Shown one piece after another: positions 53,116-62,358 of a DNA stretch of 64,000 nucleotides. Position 1 is the stretch's first letter. Each line of letters opens with the position of its first letter. The notes below the pieces were generated by a model. The model made no database searches. It was given only the letters and a program-made list of their open reading frames with translations, and was not told the origin of the DNA. The position numbers and the translations under genes were made by a program. The stretch comes from Saccharibacter floricola DSM 15669 (GTDB lineage: Bacteria > Pseudomonadota > Alphaproteobacteria > Acetobacterales > Acetobacteraceae), in the NCBI RefSeq assembly GCF_000378165.1, contig NZ_KB899339.1, positions 1-64,000 on the forward strand, read 5' to 3'.

Positions 53116-53526
53116 TAAAAAAGCTTCGCAGAGAGGGCGTCGCATGGGGTTATAATTGACGGAAAAAGCGGGGGGCCTTTTGTCTGAGATAGGCTGATGA
53201 GACTGTTAGTGAACCTATATGCGGCTCCATAGCAGCTGTTATTCTGGTATCGTTGACGGTGGCTGTACGCTTTATAAGTGGACAGAAGCGTAAGAGATGA
53301 GTGTTCGTATGGTCTATAATGTCGGACGCGTCAGAGTCTCACCTGTGACTGTGCTGCGTATTTTGGCAGGAAGATACCAACCCAACCGCTGCCTTATGGG
53401 GGCCAATGGAGCCCCACAGAATCACTGATAAGGCTTCTGTGGGGTCTCGTGATGACGGGTAAGGTGGCGGTGCCCCTTAACCAACCCTGCTGGGCGCAAT
53501 AGCCCAGCAACATTTTAACGACCGTT
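53116..53526. other. intergenic region with a hairpin
   Basis: About 410 bases without a gene between converging genes. CCCCACAGAA (53412-53421) and its exact complement (53435-53444) form a ten-base stem, a likely terminator for the leftward ptrB, 83 bases past its stop. Confidence 0.5.
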
Positions 53527-55656
53527 TTATTCTGCTCTATGTTGGGGTTCTCGTGCGACACTCCAGAGGGCAAAAGCCTGCACGAGAGCAACTTCCTTGA
53601 GGCGTGTGAAGCGCCCTGAGGAGCCGCCATGACCGGCATCCATATTGATCCGGCAGAGGAAGGGGCCGCCTTTGGCTTCTGCACGGAGGCGGGCGATCCA
53701 TTTAGCGGGTTCCCAATAGGTGACGCGTGGGTCAGAAAGCCCGCCCATTGCGAGGATAGGGGGATAGGTCACGGGGCGGATATTATCGTACGGCGAGTAG
53801 CTGGCGATGAGGTCATAGGCCTCAGGGTCTGTCAGCGGGTTGCCCCATTCTGGCCATTCGGGAGGGGTGAGTGGCAAGGTCGTGTCTGACATCGTGTTGA
53901 GCATATCGACGAAGGGCACTTGTGCAGCGATCCCAGCAAAGAGCTCGGGCTCCATATTCGCGATGGCCCCCATCAGCAACCCACCTGCCGAGCCGCCATG
54001 AGCCACGATGCGTTTAGGGGCGCTATAGCCTGTGTTGATGAGGTGATGGGCGCATGCAAGATAGTCGGTAAAGCTGTTGGTTTTGGTCTTTGCGCGTCCG
54101 TCTAGGAACCAGCTCCAGCCTTTTTCAGACCCGCCACGGATATGAGCAGTGGCATAGACCCAGCCACGATCCACCAAGCTCAGTGCTGAGGTGGAAAAGC
54201 CTGCGTCCATAGAAATGCCGTAAGAGCCATAGCCATAGAGCAGCATGGGGTTGGAGCCATCAAGTTCGGTGCCTTTGCGCATCAGAACGGTGATGGGTAC
54301 TTCTTGGCCATCGTGAGCAGTAGCGAAGAGCCGGCGTGTTTCATAGGCCGCAGGATCGTGCCCAGAGGGAACGTCACGCACTTTGCGTAAGGTCTTCTCC
54401 CCCGTGGTCATGTCATAATCATACCAATGGGCGGGCGTTGTGGGGGATTGGTAGATATACCGCAAGACAGGCTGGTCATATTCCAAAATACCAAGCAAGC
54501 TGAGATCGTAAGCGGGCTCTTCCATACTGATCCGCTGCGCATGAGTCCGAATAGTGCCTTCTGTTGCTGCGGTTGCGGAGAGCACGTAGAGATGCTCATT
54601 GCCGTTTTGGCGTTCACTCCAGACAAGATGGTGGCGTCCTGCGCTGACACCCAGCACAAAATGCTCTTCCTTATAGGGGAGAAAGTCCTGCCAATGCTCC
54701 CGCCCAGTGGCGTTTTCTGGTGTGGACATCAGCTTGAAGTCAACAGCACCATCGCGATTGGTGAGGATGATGAAGCGATCATTCCAATGGGTCAGGCTAT
54801 AACGCTCCCCACGGACAAGAGGGGCAGCGACAACGGGCTCTGCCGTTGGAGTGTGGGCAGGGATCAGCCAAGTTTCGTTCGTGTCATGGTCGCCGCGTTC
54901 AATAGCGATCCATTTGCGGGACGAGCTGACACCAATGGTAATGAAAAAGCCGGGGTCGGTTTCATCAAACACCAGCACATCGTCACCACCACAGAGCGGG
55001 CGGCGATAAATACGGGAAGGGCGGCCAAACTCATCGCGATAGACCCAGAAGAGCCATTGGCTATCGGGTGACAGCGTAAAGCTACCTGTCGTGCTTTCAA
55101 CAGCAGGGGCGCAGAGTTCCCCCGTGCTCAGGTCTTTGACCTGAATGCGGTACACTTCAGAGCCCTGCACATCTTCGGCATAGACATAATAGCGATGGTC
55201 ATCGGTATGGGCCGCTTGAGCAAGGCTGTAGAAGCTATGTTCTTTGGCCAGCGCATCCACATCCAGAAGAATTTCTTCTTTCCCACCATCGCGCGGGCGG
55301 CGCACATGCTGGGGATATTGGGCGCCTTTTTTAAAGCGTAACGTATAAAGCCACGGCCCGTCTGGGATAGGCACAGCTTCTTCTGCTGGGGGAATACGCC
55401 CGACCATTTCCTCAAACAGGGTCTTCTGGAGGCTTTCTGTTTCCTTCAATGCTGCGTCTGCATAGGCATTTTCGGCCATCAGATGGGCGCGGATATCCTC
55501 ACGCAAAACGGAGGGATCACGCAGAACGTGCTGCCAGTTTTCATCTTTCATCCACGCATAAGGGTCTTGGCGCGTGCGGCCAAGCTGCTCCAGCGTGATG
55601 GGATTACGATGAGCCGCAGGGGCTTGGGGAAGGGAAGACGTCTGTTGAGTACTCAT
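53527..55656 (-). CDS. ptrB: oligopeptidase B
   Basis: 709 residues, prolyl-oligopeptidase family (S9A), cutting short peptides after Arg or Lys. The beta-propeller part spans about 75-430. The hydrolase domain has the nucleophile in AHGGSAGGLLMGAI (Ser), the Asp in AMGGLSDPRVTYWEPAKW, and the His in NMDAGHGGSSGR. GSYGISMDAGFS and ATAHIRGGSEKGWSWF are typical. No signal peptide, so cytoplasmic. Monocistronic. Confidence 0.93.
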   Translation of the reverse strand: MSTQQTSSLPQAPAAHRNPITLEQLGRTRQDPYAWMKDENWQHVLRDPSVLREDIRAHLMAENAYADAALKETESLQKTLFEEMVGRIPPAEEAVPIPDGPWLYTLRFKKGAQYPQHVRRPRDGGKEEILLDVDALAKEHSFYSLAQAAHTDDHRYYVYAEDVQGSEVYRIQVKDLSTGELCAPAVESTTGSFTLSPDSQWLFWVYRDEFGRPSRIYRRPLCGGDDVLVFDETDPGFFITIGVSSSRKWIAIERGDHDTNETWLIPAHTPTAEPVVAAPLVRGERYSLTHWNDRFIILTNRDGAVDFKLMSTPENATGREHWQDFLPYKEEHFVLGVSAGRHHLVWSERQNGNEHLYVLSATAATEGTIRTHAQRISMEEPAYDLSLLGILEYDQPVLRYIYQSPTTPAHWYDYDMTTGEKTLRKVRDVPSGHDPAAYETRRLFATAHDGQEVPITVLMRKGTELDGSNPMLLYGYGSYGISMDAGFSTSALSLVDRGWVYATAHIRGGSEKGWSWFLDGRAKTKTNSFTDYLACAHHLINTGYSAPKRIVAHGGSAGGLLMGAIANMEPELFAGIAAQVPFVDMLNTMSDTTLPLTPPEWPEWGNPLTDPEAYDLIASYSPYDNIRPVTYPPILAMGGLSDPRVTYWEPAKWIARLRAEAKGGPFLCRINMDAGHGGSSGRFTRLKEVALVQAFALWSVAREPQHRAE

Positions 55657-55726
55657 ATGTTCCTATGTGGCGGTTACTGAGAAAGCGTCAATAGTGTGGG
55701 GAAGGAAAACTCTGAGGAGCAGCCTA

Positions 55727-56020
55727 TTACCCATCAAGAAAAGGCACAGGGACGTCAAGATAGTCTAGAATAGCCAGCACAATAACGATGATGACGAGGA
55801 CAATACCGGCCATCTCCATCACGCGTTGAAACGGCGATAAACGATAGGGAGGTTCTGTGGGGGAGCGGCGGTTGGGGAGGAGCTCAAGGAAGAGGAGACT
55901 AAAGGAGACCAACAAACAGAGGATCGCCCATCGCCGAGCGTGCCGTCCCTTGCGCAGGGCGCAGAGATAAGCAGCGTAAGAGGCGATCAGCCCGATGAGG
56001 AGGGAAAGAATAATCGTCAT
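55727..56020 (-). CDS. small membrane protein (paralogue of 56072 and 40773)
   Basis: 97 residues with three hydrophobic segments: ILSLLIGLIASYAAYLCAL, WAILCLLVSFSLLFLELLP and VMEMAGIVLVIIVIVLAILDYL. The loop LCALRKGRHARRWAILC matches ICAQRKNRHVVLWAVLC in the next gene and YTALRKGRSVPLWAMVC at 40773. It ends VPVPFLDG. Function unknown. Confidence 0.6.
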   Translation of the reverse strand: MTIILSLLIGLIASYAAYLCALRKGRHARRWAILCLLVSFSLLFLELLPNRRSPTEPPYRLSPFQRVMEMAGIVLVIIVIVLAILDYLDVPVPFLDG

Positions 56021-56071
56021 AATATGTATCTGTTGTGATGAAAGGAGCGTGATGGAAAGATCATCCTAGGA

Positions 56072-56413
56072 TTATTTCTTCAAAAGCAAGGCGGATAGAG
56101 CAATTAAGCAGGCGATCAGAAGGGAGATGACCAGAAGGATGGTCAGGATGCAGACGACTGAAACGCCAATCCATTCTAGGAGAGGAGGAAAGCGCGGTGT
56201 TGTTTGAGAGGCGTTGGTAGTGCGGTTTTTAGGTGGGAGCAGCTCAAGAAACATCACGATGACAGGGCAGGCAAAGCAGAGAACCGCCCATAACACGACG
56301 TGGCGGTTCTTACGCTGGGCACAGATAGAGCCCGATAGCCCCGCGAGAACACAGACCGTCAACGGCGCGACCCATTGTAAGATCACGAAGAATAAGGGAA
56401 ATGTTGGCTCCAT
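56072..56413 (-). CDS. small membrane protein (paralogue of 55727 and 40773)
   Basis: 113 residues. The three membrane segments (VILQWVAPLTVCVLAGLSG, AVLCFACPVIVMFLELLP, LLEWIGVSVVCILTILLVIS) and the loop RKNRHVVLWAVLC make it a sister of the gene 51 bases downstream on the same strand; the pair is a local duplication. No enzymatic motif. Confidence 0.6.
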   Translation of the reverse strand: MEPTFPLFFVILQWVAPLTVCVLAGLSGSICAQRKNRHVVLWAVLCFACPVIVMFLELLPPKNRTTNASQTTPRFPPLLEWIGVSVVCILTILLVISLLIACLIALSALLLKK

Positions 56414-56485
56414 GATGATGCTCCCTGATCGGTTCTTTGGGGAAAGAATGACATAAGGCTTTTATCATAGGTCACAGGGAGGAAT

Positions 56486-56686
56486 ATGAATTTCCGTAGA
56501 AATTTATTGGATTATATAGACGATAAAAATTTGAACGAAATATGTGGCATATTAAATCATGATAGTATGAATTATACTGTTTCTCTTGGTGTATTCACAT
56601 GTCATCTGGGGAAAAGTCATACAATAGAGCAGATTATAGGAAAAGCTCTTGGGAGAGACGTCATCAATTTTGTTGATCGGATCTAG
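56486..56686 (+). CDS. hypothetical protein
   Basis: 66 residues, MNFRRNLLDYIDDKNLNEIC to the end ALGRDVINFVDRI. The strong AGGGAGG five bases before the ATG argues that it is real. It has a mixed alpha-beta composition and two cysteines, and is AT-rich compared with its surroundings. I recognise no family; a small cargo gene of transferred DNA is possible. Confidence 0.55.
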   Translation: MNFRRNLLDYIDDKNLNEICGILNHDSMNYTVSLGVFTCHLGKSHTIEQIIGKALGRDVINFVDRI

Positions 56687-57013
56687 CTCTGATTAAACAT
56701 AGTGTATGTTGTTAAAATATATGAATATTTGACGGCATGATTTATGTGTTCACACGTTATTATATGGCCTACTCTGATGATACAGGGGTGTCATATTTTC
56801 AGTGCTCCTAGGGGATGATGCGCTTCTCAATATGTTTCGGTATAGACCTAAAATTCCATCCTATTTCGACTAAGTAAGTCATCTTTTGTAGCACAAGGCT
56901 AGAGTATCGTGGCCTTTCCGCAGTGATGTAAATGGTGCTGGAATTTTGGTGAGTTTAGGCGCGTGGCAGAGGAAAATAATGTGGTATTTGCTCATGTATG
57001 ATCCTAGAGGCCT
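56687..57013. other. intergenic region
   Basis: About 330 AT-rich bases between the small ORF and the lipid-kinase gene. I see no gene, tRNA or strong hairpin. Confidence 0.4.
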
Positions 57014-57919
57014 ATGATGTCTGTAACGAAGAAGCGTATCTTTTTCTTAGCAAACCCTAGAGCGGGGCAGTTTTCACACCAGCGTGTTCAGCGTTTTGCG
57101 CGGTTGTTAGAGCGTGCCGGTGCTGATGTGACGTTGTGCGTCAGTCCAAGCCGGCAAGAGGCCCAGAAGCAGATGCGTTATGCTGTGGCGGAACAGCATT
57201 TTACCCATTATGTCATTGGGGGAGGGGACGGAACGATTGCTGATTGTGCAGCTTTCTTAGTGGGCACGCCTTTCGTGCTGTGTCTGCATCCCATTGGCAC
57301 GGCGAATGTCTTGGCGCATGAATGGGGAGTTCCCCAAAAAGATCACGACAATGTGGCGCATATTATGCGTGGGGACGCACGTATGATTTGGCCCGGTCAG
57401 GCTGTTTTTCCTCACAGGACAGAGCTTTTTGTGCAAATGGCTGGTTTAGGGTGGGATGGTGCCATCGTGCAGGCTGTGTCGTTGCGGCTGAAACGTTGGA
57501 TGGGGCGCTATGCCTATGGTGTGAGTGCATTAAAGGTCGCGCTGTTTTATCGCCCGCGTCCCTTTAAAGTGATCTGTGACGATGGAACGGTGCATCAGGT
57601 TGTTTCGGCTATTATATCCAAAGGGCGCTTTTACGCGGGGAGTTATCAAATCACGCCGGTCAGCCAGATGGGGCATGCGCGCTTTCATATTATTTTGATA
57701 AAGAAACAAGGTGTTGGAGCGATAATACGCCTCATCATAAGTGTGTTGATGAAGAAAACAATGATGGTGCCGGGGCTGTCTGAGGGTGTGGTCACGTCCT
57801 CAGTGCGCATTATGTCGTCGGGAGACGTGCCCACTCAGCTTGATGGCGATGGGCAGGATGGAACGCCACATGCCTTTCAGGTGGCCAAGGCACCTCTATG
57901 GGTGGGGTATCGTGAGTAA
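57014..57919 (+). CDS. diacylglycerol-kinase-family lipid kinase
   Basis: 301 residues. The DAGK catalytic domain has FFLANPRAGQFSHQRV at the start, then HYVIGGGDGTIADCAAFLVG (GGDGT nucleotide-binding loop), HPIGTANVLAHEWG, and VQMAGLGWDGAIVQAV. The C-terminal beta-sandwich ends in QLDGDGQDGTPHAFQV. It would phosphorylate a diacylglycerol, sphingoid or other lipid at the membrane (YegS/BmrU-like). No partner gene is adjacent. AGAGG lies upstream of two adjacent ATGs (57014 and 57017). Confidence 0.85.
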   Translation: MMSVTKKRIFFLANPRAGQFSHQRVQRFARLLERAGADVTLCVSPSRQEAQKQMRYAVAEQHFTHYVIGGGDGTIADCAAFLVGTPFVLCLHPIGTANVLAHEWGVPQKDHDNVAHIMRGDARMIWPGQAVFPHRTELFVQMAGLGWDGAIVQAVSLRLKRWMGRYAYGVSALKVALFYRPRPFKVICDDGTVHQVVSAIISKGRFYAGSYQITPVSQMGHARFHIILIKKQGVGAIIRLIISVLMKKTMMVPGLSEGVVTSSVRIMSSGDVPTQLDGDGQDGTPHAFQVAKAPLWVGYRE

Positions 57920-58133
57920 GGCTATATGACATGTTCGGAACTTATCGTGTGCGCGGTGTATGTTCTCTGTCACAAGGGCGACAGACAAGGGTTGGGTCTT
58001 ACGAGGGCCGCAGCGTATTAGAGGTGATGTTGAATGGCCATGTTATGTGCCACGATCGTGCCTCTTATAAACGCAGCGTGTCAGAGCAGAATTATTGCCC
58101 ATGAGGCCGAAAGCGGTGGGTAGAAGCGTGGTC

Positions 58134-58952
58134 TTATGAAAGCCCGTAGAGGAATTGGCGCAGGCGCTCTGTTTCGTTTTCCCATACGGGTAAGGGATGG
58201 TCATCAATGGCGATAATGGGCGTTAGGCTCAACGCCGTGACCAGCCATGCAGCAGGAAGAGTGGCGAGCGCGTCATTGGTGAGTGAGCGTTCGTTACAGT
58301 GTCCAGCTTCCAGCAGGCGTGCTCGTGAAATGCCCGGTAGAACACCATCATGGAGAGGGGGCGTGATAAGCTGCGTGCCATCATGAGCGAGGAAGGTGGC
58401 CGCGCTGGCTTCGGTGACAGAGCCGTGGTGATTAAGCATTAAGGCATCATCAGCGCCCTGCTCTTGGGCTTCCAGACGCGCAAGAATAGCGGGGAGAACA
58501 CTCAAAGACTTGACCTGACAGAGGGGCGATAAGGCATCGCGCCGATGCGTGCTGATACGCACGCGCACAGGTGCAAGGGTTGTGCGTGGCGGAGGCGACG
58601 CGGTGAGGAGCTGCGTTGGTTGCGGCGTTTGCGGTGGTGTGAGCCCCCGAGGGCCGGGGCCTCGGCTGAGAGTGAAGCGGATAGAGCCTTCATGGAGGGT
58701 GCAGGCTTCTAGAAGGGTGTGGCAATCATGGCGCATATCTTCCAGAGCAGGCGGCGGAAGGCGTAGCAGAGCACAGCCGTGACGAAGGCGCTGATAATGG
58801 CGGTCGAGGAGGGGAACCTCACCATTTGAAACGCGCATCGTTTCAAACAGCCCATCACCCAGTAAAAACCCACGGTCAGCAGGGGTAATCCCGGCCTCAT
58901 CAACGGGAAGCAGGGTGCGGTTAAGCAAAAGAAAAGGCGCAGCGATGGTCAT
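58134..58952 (-). CDS. pabC: class IV aminotransferase, probably aminodeoxychorismate lyase
   Basis: 272 residues, PLP fold-type IV. ADRGFLLGDGLFETMRV, LDRHYQRLRHG, the PLP lysine in CQVKSLSVLPAILARLEAQ, and DDALMLNHHGSVTEASAATF are the family landmarks. Branched-chain and D-amino-acid aminotransferases share them; the neighbour pabB favours the lyase that makes p-aminobenzoate from aminodeoxychorismate. The two genes are on the same strand, 835 bases apart. Confidence 0.8.
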   Translation of the reverse strand: MTIAAPFLLLNRTLLPVDEAGITPADRGFLLGDGLFETMRVSNGEVPLLDRHYQRLRHGCALLRLPPPALEDMRHDCHTLLEACTLHEGSIRFTLSRGPGPRGLTPPQTPQPTQLLTASPPPRTTLAPVRVRISTHRRDALSPLCQVKSLSVLPAILARLEAQEQGADDALMLNHHGSVTEASAATFLAHDGTQLITPPLHDGVLPGISRARLLEAGHCNERSLTNDALATLPAAWLVTALSLTPIIAIDDHPLPVWENETERLRQFLYGLS

Positions 58953-59787
58953 GGAAGAAGCCGTGATGGAGCGAGAAAAGGGCTAGGTCTGAAGCGGAAG
59001 GGAACTATATCGTGACATAGAACGCTCTCCAAGCCTGTGATTGGGCTTTGTTGATACAATCTGGTCGTTACCATTTGGCCGCTGTGAGACTGAGAAAGGC
59101 GAGTAATTTTTAAGGTGTTATCGACGTTTCATATTGTCGTAATGGGTAGTGATCTCTGTAAAAACGACCATCATAGGGGCTATTTTTGTGCGGTTTGAAC
59201 GCGTTGGAATGACAGGGTGGATGGCTCGAAAAACATCCTTTCTCGACCCTGTCACCATCGTACTCTTTATCATCTGGAAGTCGGCGAGGTATTGAGGTGG
59301 AGAGTTTCATGAGGGCATCAACACTGGCATGGATTTTTCTCATAAAGCCATTGTTGCTTTGACTAAAGCCTTCCTTTGCTCATTGGTGAAACTGTAGCAA
59401 ATATAGGAAGTTTCATTGACTTTAGCGTGCATGTATCTCTCGCCATGCGTATCCAACATGTAGAACATGGGGAAATAGACGATTATCTTGTATGAGCCGA
59501 GCCTAGATTGCAGAGGGGCTGGATTACGTGATGAGCTCTTCTAAAAGGCAGGTGAGAGGATAGGTGCCATTGAACATATTCGTGTGCCATTGTCTCCTAT
59601 TATAGTTTTATTGGCACTGATTTTGTCGACAAGCAAAGGAGTGATGGCGTGCCGTTCTGGAAGCCTTTAACAGCATGTCAGATGTTTCGTTATTATCGTG
59701 TAGAGGAGCAAGAGGAGCCGGCAGCCTGTAGCATCGGAGAGGGTTCGCTGGGTTGGTGATATAGGCCTCTCCAAGCCTTGTCCGTTG
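58953..59787. other. pabC-pabB gap containing an IS relic
   Basis: 835 bases between pabC and pabB. The part 59040-59400 is an insertion-element remnant (listed separately). The remainder (59400-59787) shows no gene; it may hold further decayed IS DNA or the old pabC promoter. Confidence 0.5.
59040..59400 (-). pseudogene. IS5-group transposase C-terminal relic
   Basis: The minus strand reads DDKEYDGDRVEKGCFSS, then PHKNSPYDGRFYRDHYPLRQ, equivalent to the (A)DKAYDSD and PYDxxxYRDRN parts of IS5-group transposases, followed by fragments near the end such as AFLSLTAAK in another frame. The outer end GGGCTTTGTTGATACAA (59045-59061) looks like the terminal repeat of this group. It differs from the two element types seen elsewhere in the window. 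Confidence 0.6.
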
Positions 59788-61110
59788 TTAAGAGGAAGGT
59801 TCCGTCAGTGCTAACAAGGGGGCCGCCTTTAATAAGGTTTCATGATATTCCCGCTGGGCATCAGAAGGCCAGGTGATCCCTCCACCTGCACCAAGAGAAA
59901 GCTGGTGAGCGGTGGCGCTGATACTGCGAATAATAACCGAACTGTCGAGGCTGCCATCCCACCCAAGACGGAACAGCGTGCCGCAATAAGCCCCGCGGGA
60001 TGAGCGTTCGACCTCATCAATAATCTCTAATGCGCGATGTTTAGGGGCTCCGGTGACAGAACCGGGCGGGACTGTTGCTGCGAGGAGGTCTATCCCGTCG
60101 AGTGTGTTTTTAAGTATGCCTTGAACAGAAGAGACAAGATGATGGACATGCTCAAACCGTTCGACCGCGCATAGTTGTGGGACTGTGACAGAACCTAGCG
60201 CACAGACGCGCCCAATATCATGGCGCATCAGGTCGGTAATCATGAGGTTTTCTGCGAGTTCTTTGGTGTCTTGAGCCAGAGCGGAACGCAGGGCCTCATT
60301 GCGCGTTGGGTCTGGGTCAATTCCAGTTGTGCCTTTGATGGGGCGTGTCTCGATCGTGCCATCAGGCGAGAGGCTTAAAAATCGTTCAACAGACGCGCTC
60401 AGGAGGCTGATATTGGCGGTATGGAACCATGCGCCAAAAGGGGCAGGGCAGCGCGTGCGCATGCGTTGATACAGTGAAAGGAGGTCAAGCCTTTCAGGGC
60501 GAGAGCTGTGCCAGCGCATGGTGATATTCGCCTGAAAAATATCGCCATGTTGAATGTAAGAGCGCACCTTGTCGATCGTGTGATGCCAGGCTTGCTCATC
60601 ATAGTCTGCCTGCCAGTTTAAGGGTGGCAGAGTGGACGAAGGAAGAGGCGTTTCAGGTAAAGGCGGCGGGGGCGTTCCGTCAGGGCTGACCCACCATAGA
60701 GCCTGTTCACGGCGATCAATCACAAAGAGATCACGGCAGGCGAGTGCTGTCAGGGGCGGTGTGGACAGAGGATGGCGCGAGCGCAGGCCTTCACAGGCGA
60801 GGCCCGCTTCATAACTGGCAAGACCGATGACGCCGCCGCTAAAGGGGAGGTGCTCACAGTGAGGAGAGGCGGGGGGTGTGTGCTCACGCCAGAACTGGCG
60901 CAGCGTGTTCCAATAGGCTGAGGGGTCAAACCCAAGGATACTCAAAGAGGCCGAAGGGCGTGGGCAGAGAATGCTCCACCGGTGGCGGTCTTGCTTGGGG
61001 TCGCCTCCACTATCGAGAAAGACGCTCTGAGGCTGGTTATGACACAAGGCGAGCAGGCGTTCCGGTGGGCACCAAGGAAGCAATGTGCAGAGCGGCGCTG
61101 AAGTGGGCAT
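59788..61110 (-). CDS. pabB: aminodeoxychorismate synthase component I
   Basis: 440 residues, chorismate-binding enzyme family. PabB adds ammonia from PabA to chorismate for p-aminobenzoate. The catalytic end has YIQHGDIFQANITMRW, ETRPIKGTTGIDPDP (PIKGT with the PabB lysine), LMITDLMRHDIGRVC, and PPGSVTGAPKHRALEIIDE. The PIKGT lysine marks PabB rather than anthranilate synthase (usually PIAGT). No PabA glutaminase gene is in the window. Together with pabC it supplies folP. Confidence 0.9.
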   Translation of the reverse strand: MPTSAPLCTLLPWCPPERLLALCHNQPQSVFLDSGGDPKQDRHRWSILCPRPSASLSILGFDPSAYWNTLRQFWREHTPPASPHCEHLPFSGGVIGLASYEAGLACEGLRSRHPLSTPPLTALACRDLFVIDRREQALWWVSPDGTPPPPLPETPLPSSTLPPLNWQADYDEQAWHHTIDKVRSYIQHGDIFQANITMRWHSSRPERLDLLSLYQRMRTRCPAPFGAWFHTANISLLSASVERFLSLSPDGTIETRPIKGTTGIDPDPTRNEALRSALAQDTKELAENLMITDLMRHDIGRVCALGSVTVPQLCAVERFEHVHHLVSSVQGILKNTLDGIDLLAATVPPGSVTGAPKHRALEIIDEVERSSRGAYCGTLFRLGWDGSLDSSVIIRSISATAHQLSLGAGGGITWPSDAQREYHETLLKAAPLLALTEPSS

Positions 61111-61496
61111 GGGCAGAGGACAACATCACCAGAAAGAATGAAATAGGGGCTACTGTGTCAGGACGGGATGTCCTCTGGCAAGCCCCCTTTGGTCGTTCCA
61201 ATCGTGTAGAGATACTGGCGTGTCATAATGGCGTGATATGGGGCGATTAAGAATATCACGTAAAATATTCACCCGATTGGGAGGTCGTGAGTGTTTCATA
61301 ACCATTGTTTTTTTCTGAGATGTGACGTCTCAATTTATTGAGTGGTTACACTATGGATTGCACGTTAATTATGTGTAAGAATTGTTGATTTACAGGATGT
61401 TAAGTTGTCAGGAAAGAAAAGGGATGTTTCTTTACTCTCCAAGAATAGAGAGGCTGTTTTGCTTGGCGCATGAAGGCCTCATGAGAGGAGAGAAGC
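61111..61496. other. divergent intergenic region
   Basis: About 385 bases between pabB and the lipoprotein array. It becomes AT-rich from 61240 on. No gene or clear element found; presumably promoters of both sides. Confidence 0.4.
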
Positions 61497-62294
61497 GTGA
61501 AGAAAACCTCGTCTATGAGAACATCCCTTGCCATGTTGGTTGGTATCGCAGGGCTTATGAGTGGCTGCGCAGGGGTGGATGGATCGTCTAACCGTCCACT
61601 TTTCTCCACTCAGCCACCGCTTGATTATGACGACCCCGTTTTAGCGACGGAAGAGGCGGTTCTGCAATGCCGGAAAGGCTATGAGGGAAAGGAGGGGCAG
61701 CCTCCTTTATGGGCCGGCTTAGAGACGTGTGAAAAGTCGTCATTTGTGTATTGGACGATTGATCATTCTTTGGACAAAAGCACGATAGACGGGGTGACAA
61801 CACGTAATCATACGCTTTTGGCGCAGGCCCAACAAGGGCGCCTTTCGGCAGAAGAGGCATGGTTGCAGTTTATGATGGCGATGGAAGGAGCGGCGGTTGA
61901 TCGTTCCGCTTCAGAACGCACGTCTTATGCAGCTGAGTATGATCAGGCAGAGACGCAGCAACAACATGCCTGTGCGCGTCGCTATAGCGGGCATGAAGCG
62001 CCGAACCCGCATTACAGGGCTTTATGTCATAACATTGCTTATCTGACCTGGGCACGTCGGATGGGGGGCTATCGTCTGTCAGATTTAACGCCCGTTTTAG
62101 ACGCAAATCTTGCGAATGCGCAGGATGAACAAGACGGTCATTACGATATGAAAAAATCTCTAGACCGTTTGCAACAGGCGCATGGTCAGGTCAATCAACG
62201 CGCTGGGCAGCATGCAGAAGCACCTCCTTCAGAGCAGCAAGGCACTGTTCATTATGCAGGAGTAGACTCTGTTTTGCGTGTTTGGCACCAGTGA
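61497..62294 (+). CDS. lipoprotein, first of a tandem family
   Basis: 265 residues from a GTG with GAGGAGAG upstream. LAMLVGIAGLMSGC is a lipoprotein signal, Cys24. The mature part has QCRKGYEGKEGQPPLWAGLE-TCE, then DGVTTRNHTLLAQAQQGRLS, AEEAWLQFMMAMEGAAV and YLTWARRMGGYRLSDLTPVL-DANLA; the same pattern recurs in the next gene. Four or more cysteines are conserved between the two. No enzymatic motif. A glutamine-rich tail follows. I know no named family. Confidence 0.7.
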   Translation: MKKTSSMRTSLAMLVGIAGLMSGCAGVDGSSNRPLFSTQPPLDYDDPVLATEEAVLQCRKGYEGKEGQPPLWAGLETCEKSSFVYWTIDHSLDKSTIDGVTTRNHTLLAQAQQGRLSAEEAWLQFMMAMEGAAVDRSASERTSYAAEYDQAETQQQHACARRYSGHEAPNPHYRALCHNIAYLTWARRMGGYRLSDLTPVLDANLANAQDEQDGHYDMKKSLDRLQQAHGQVNQRAGQHAEAPPSEQQGTVHYAGVDSVLRVWHQ

Positions 62295-62358
62295 TGGTGT
62301 TTGGAGGATCAAGAGAGGGTAACAGTCCTACATATTGTTTTGAAGATGGAATAATAAA

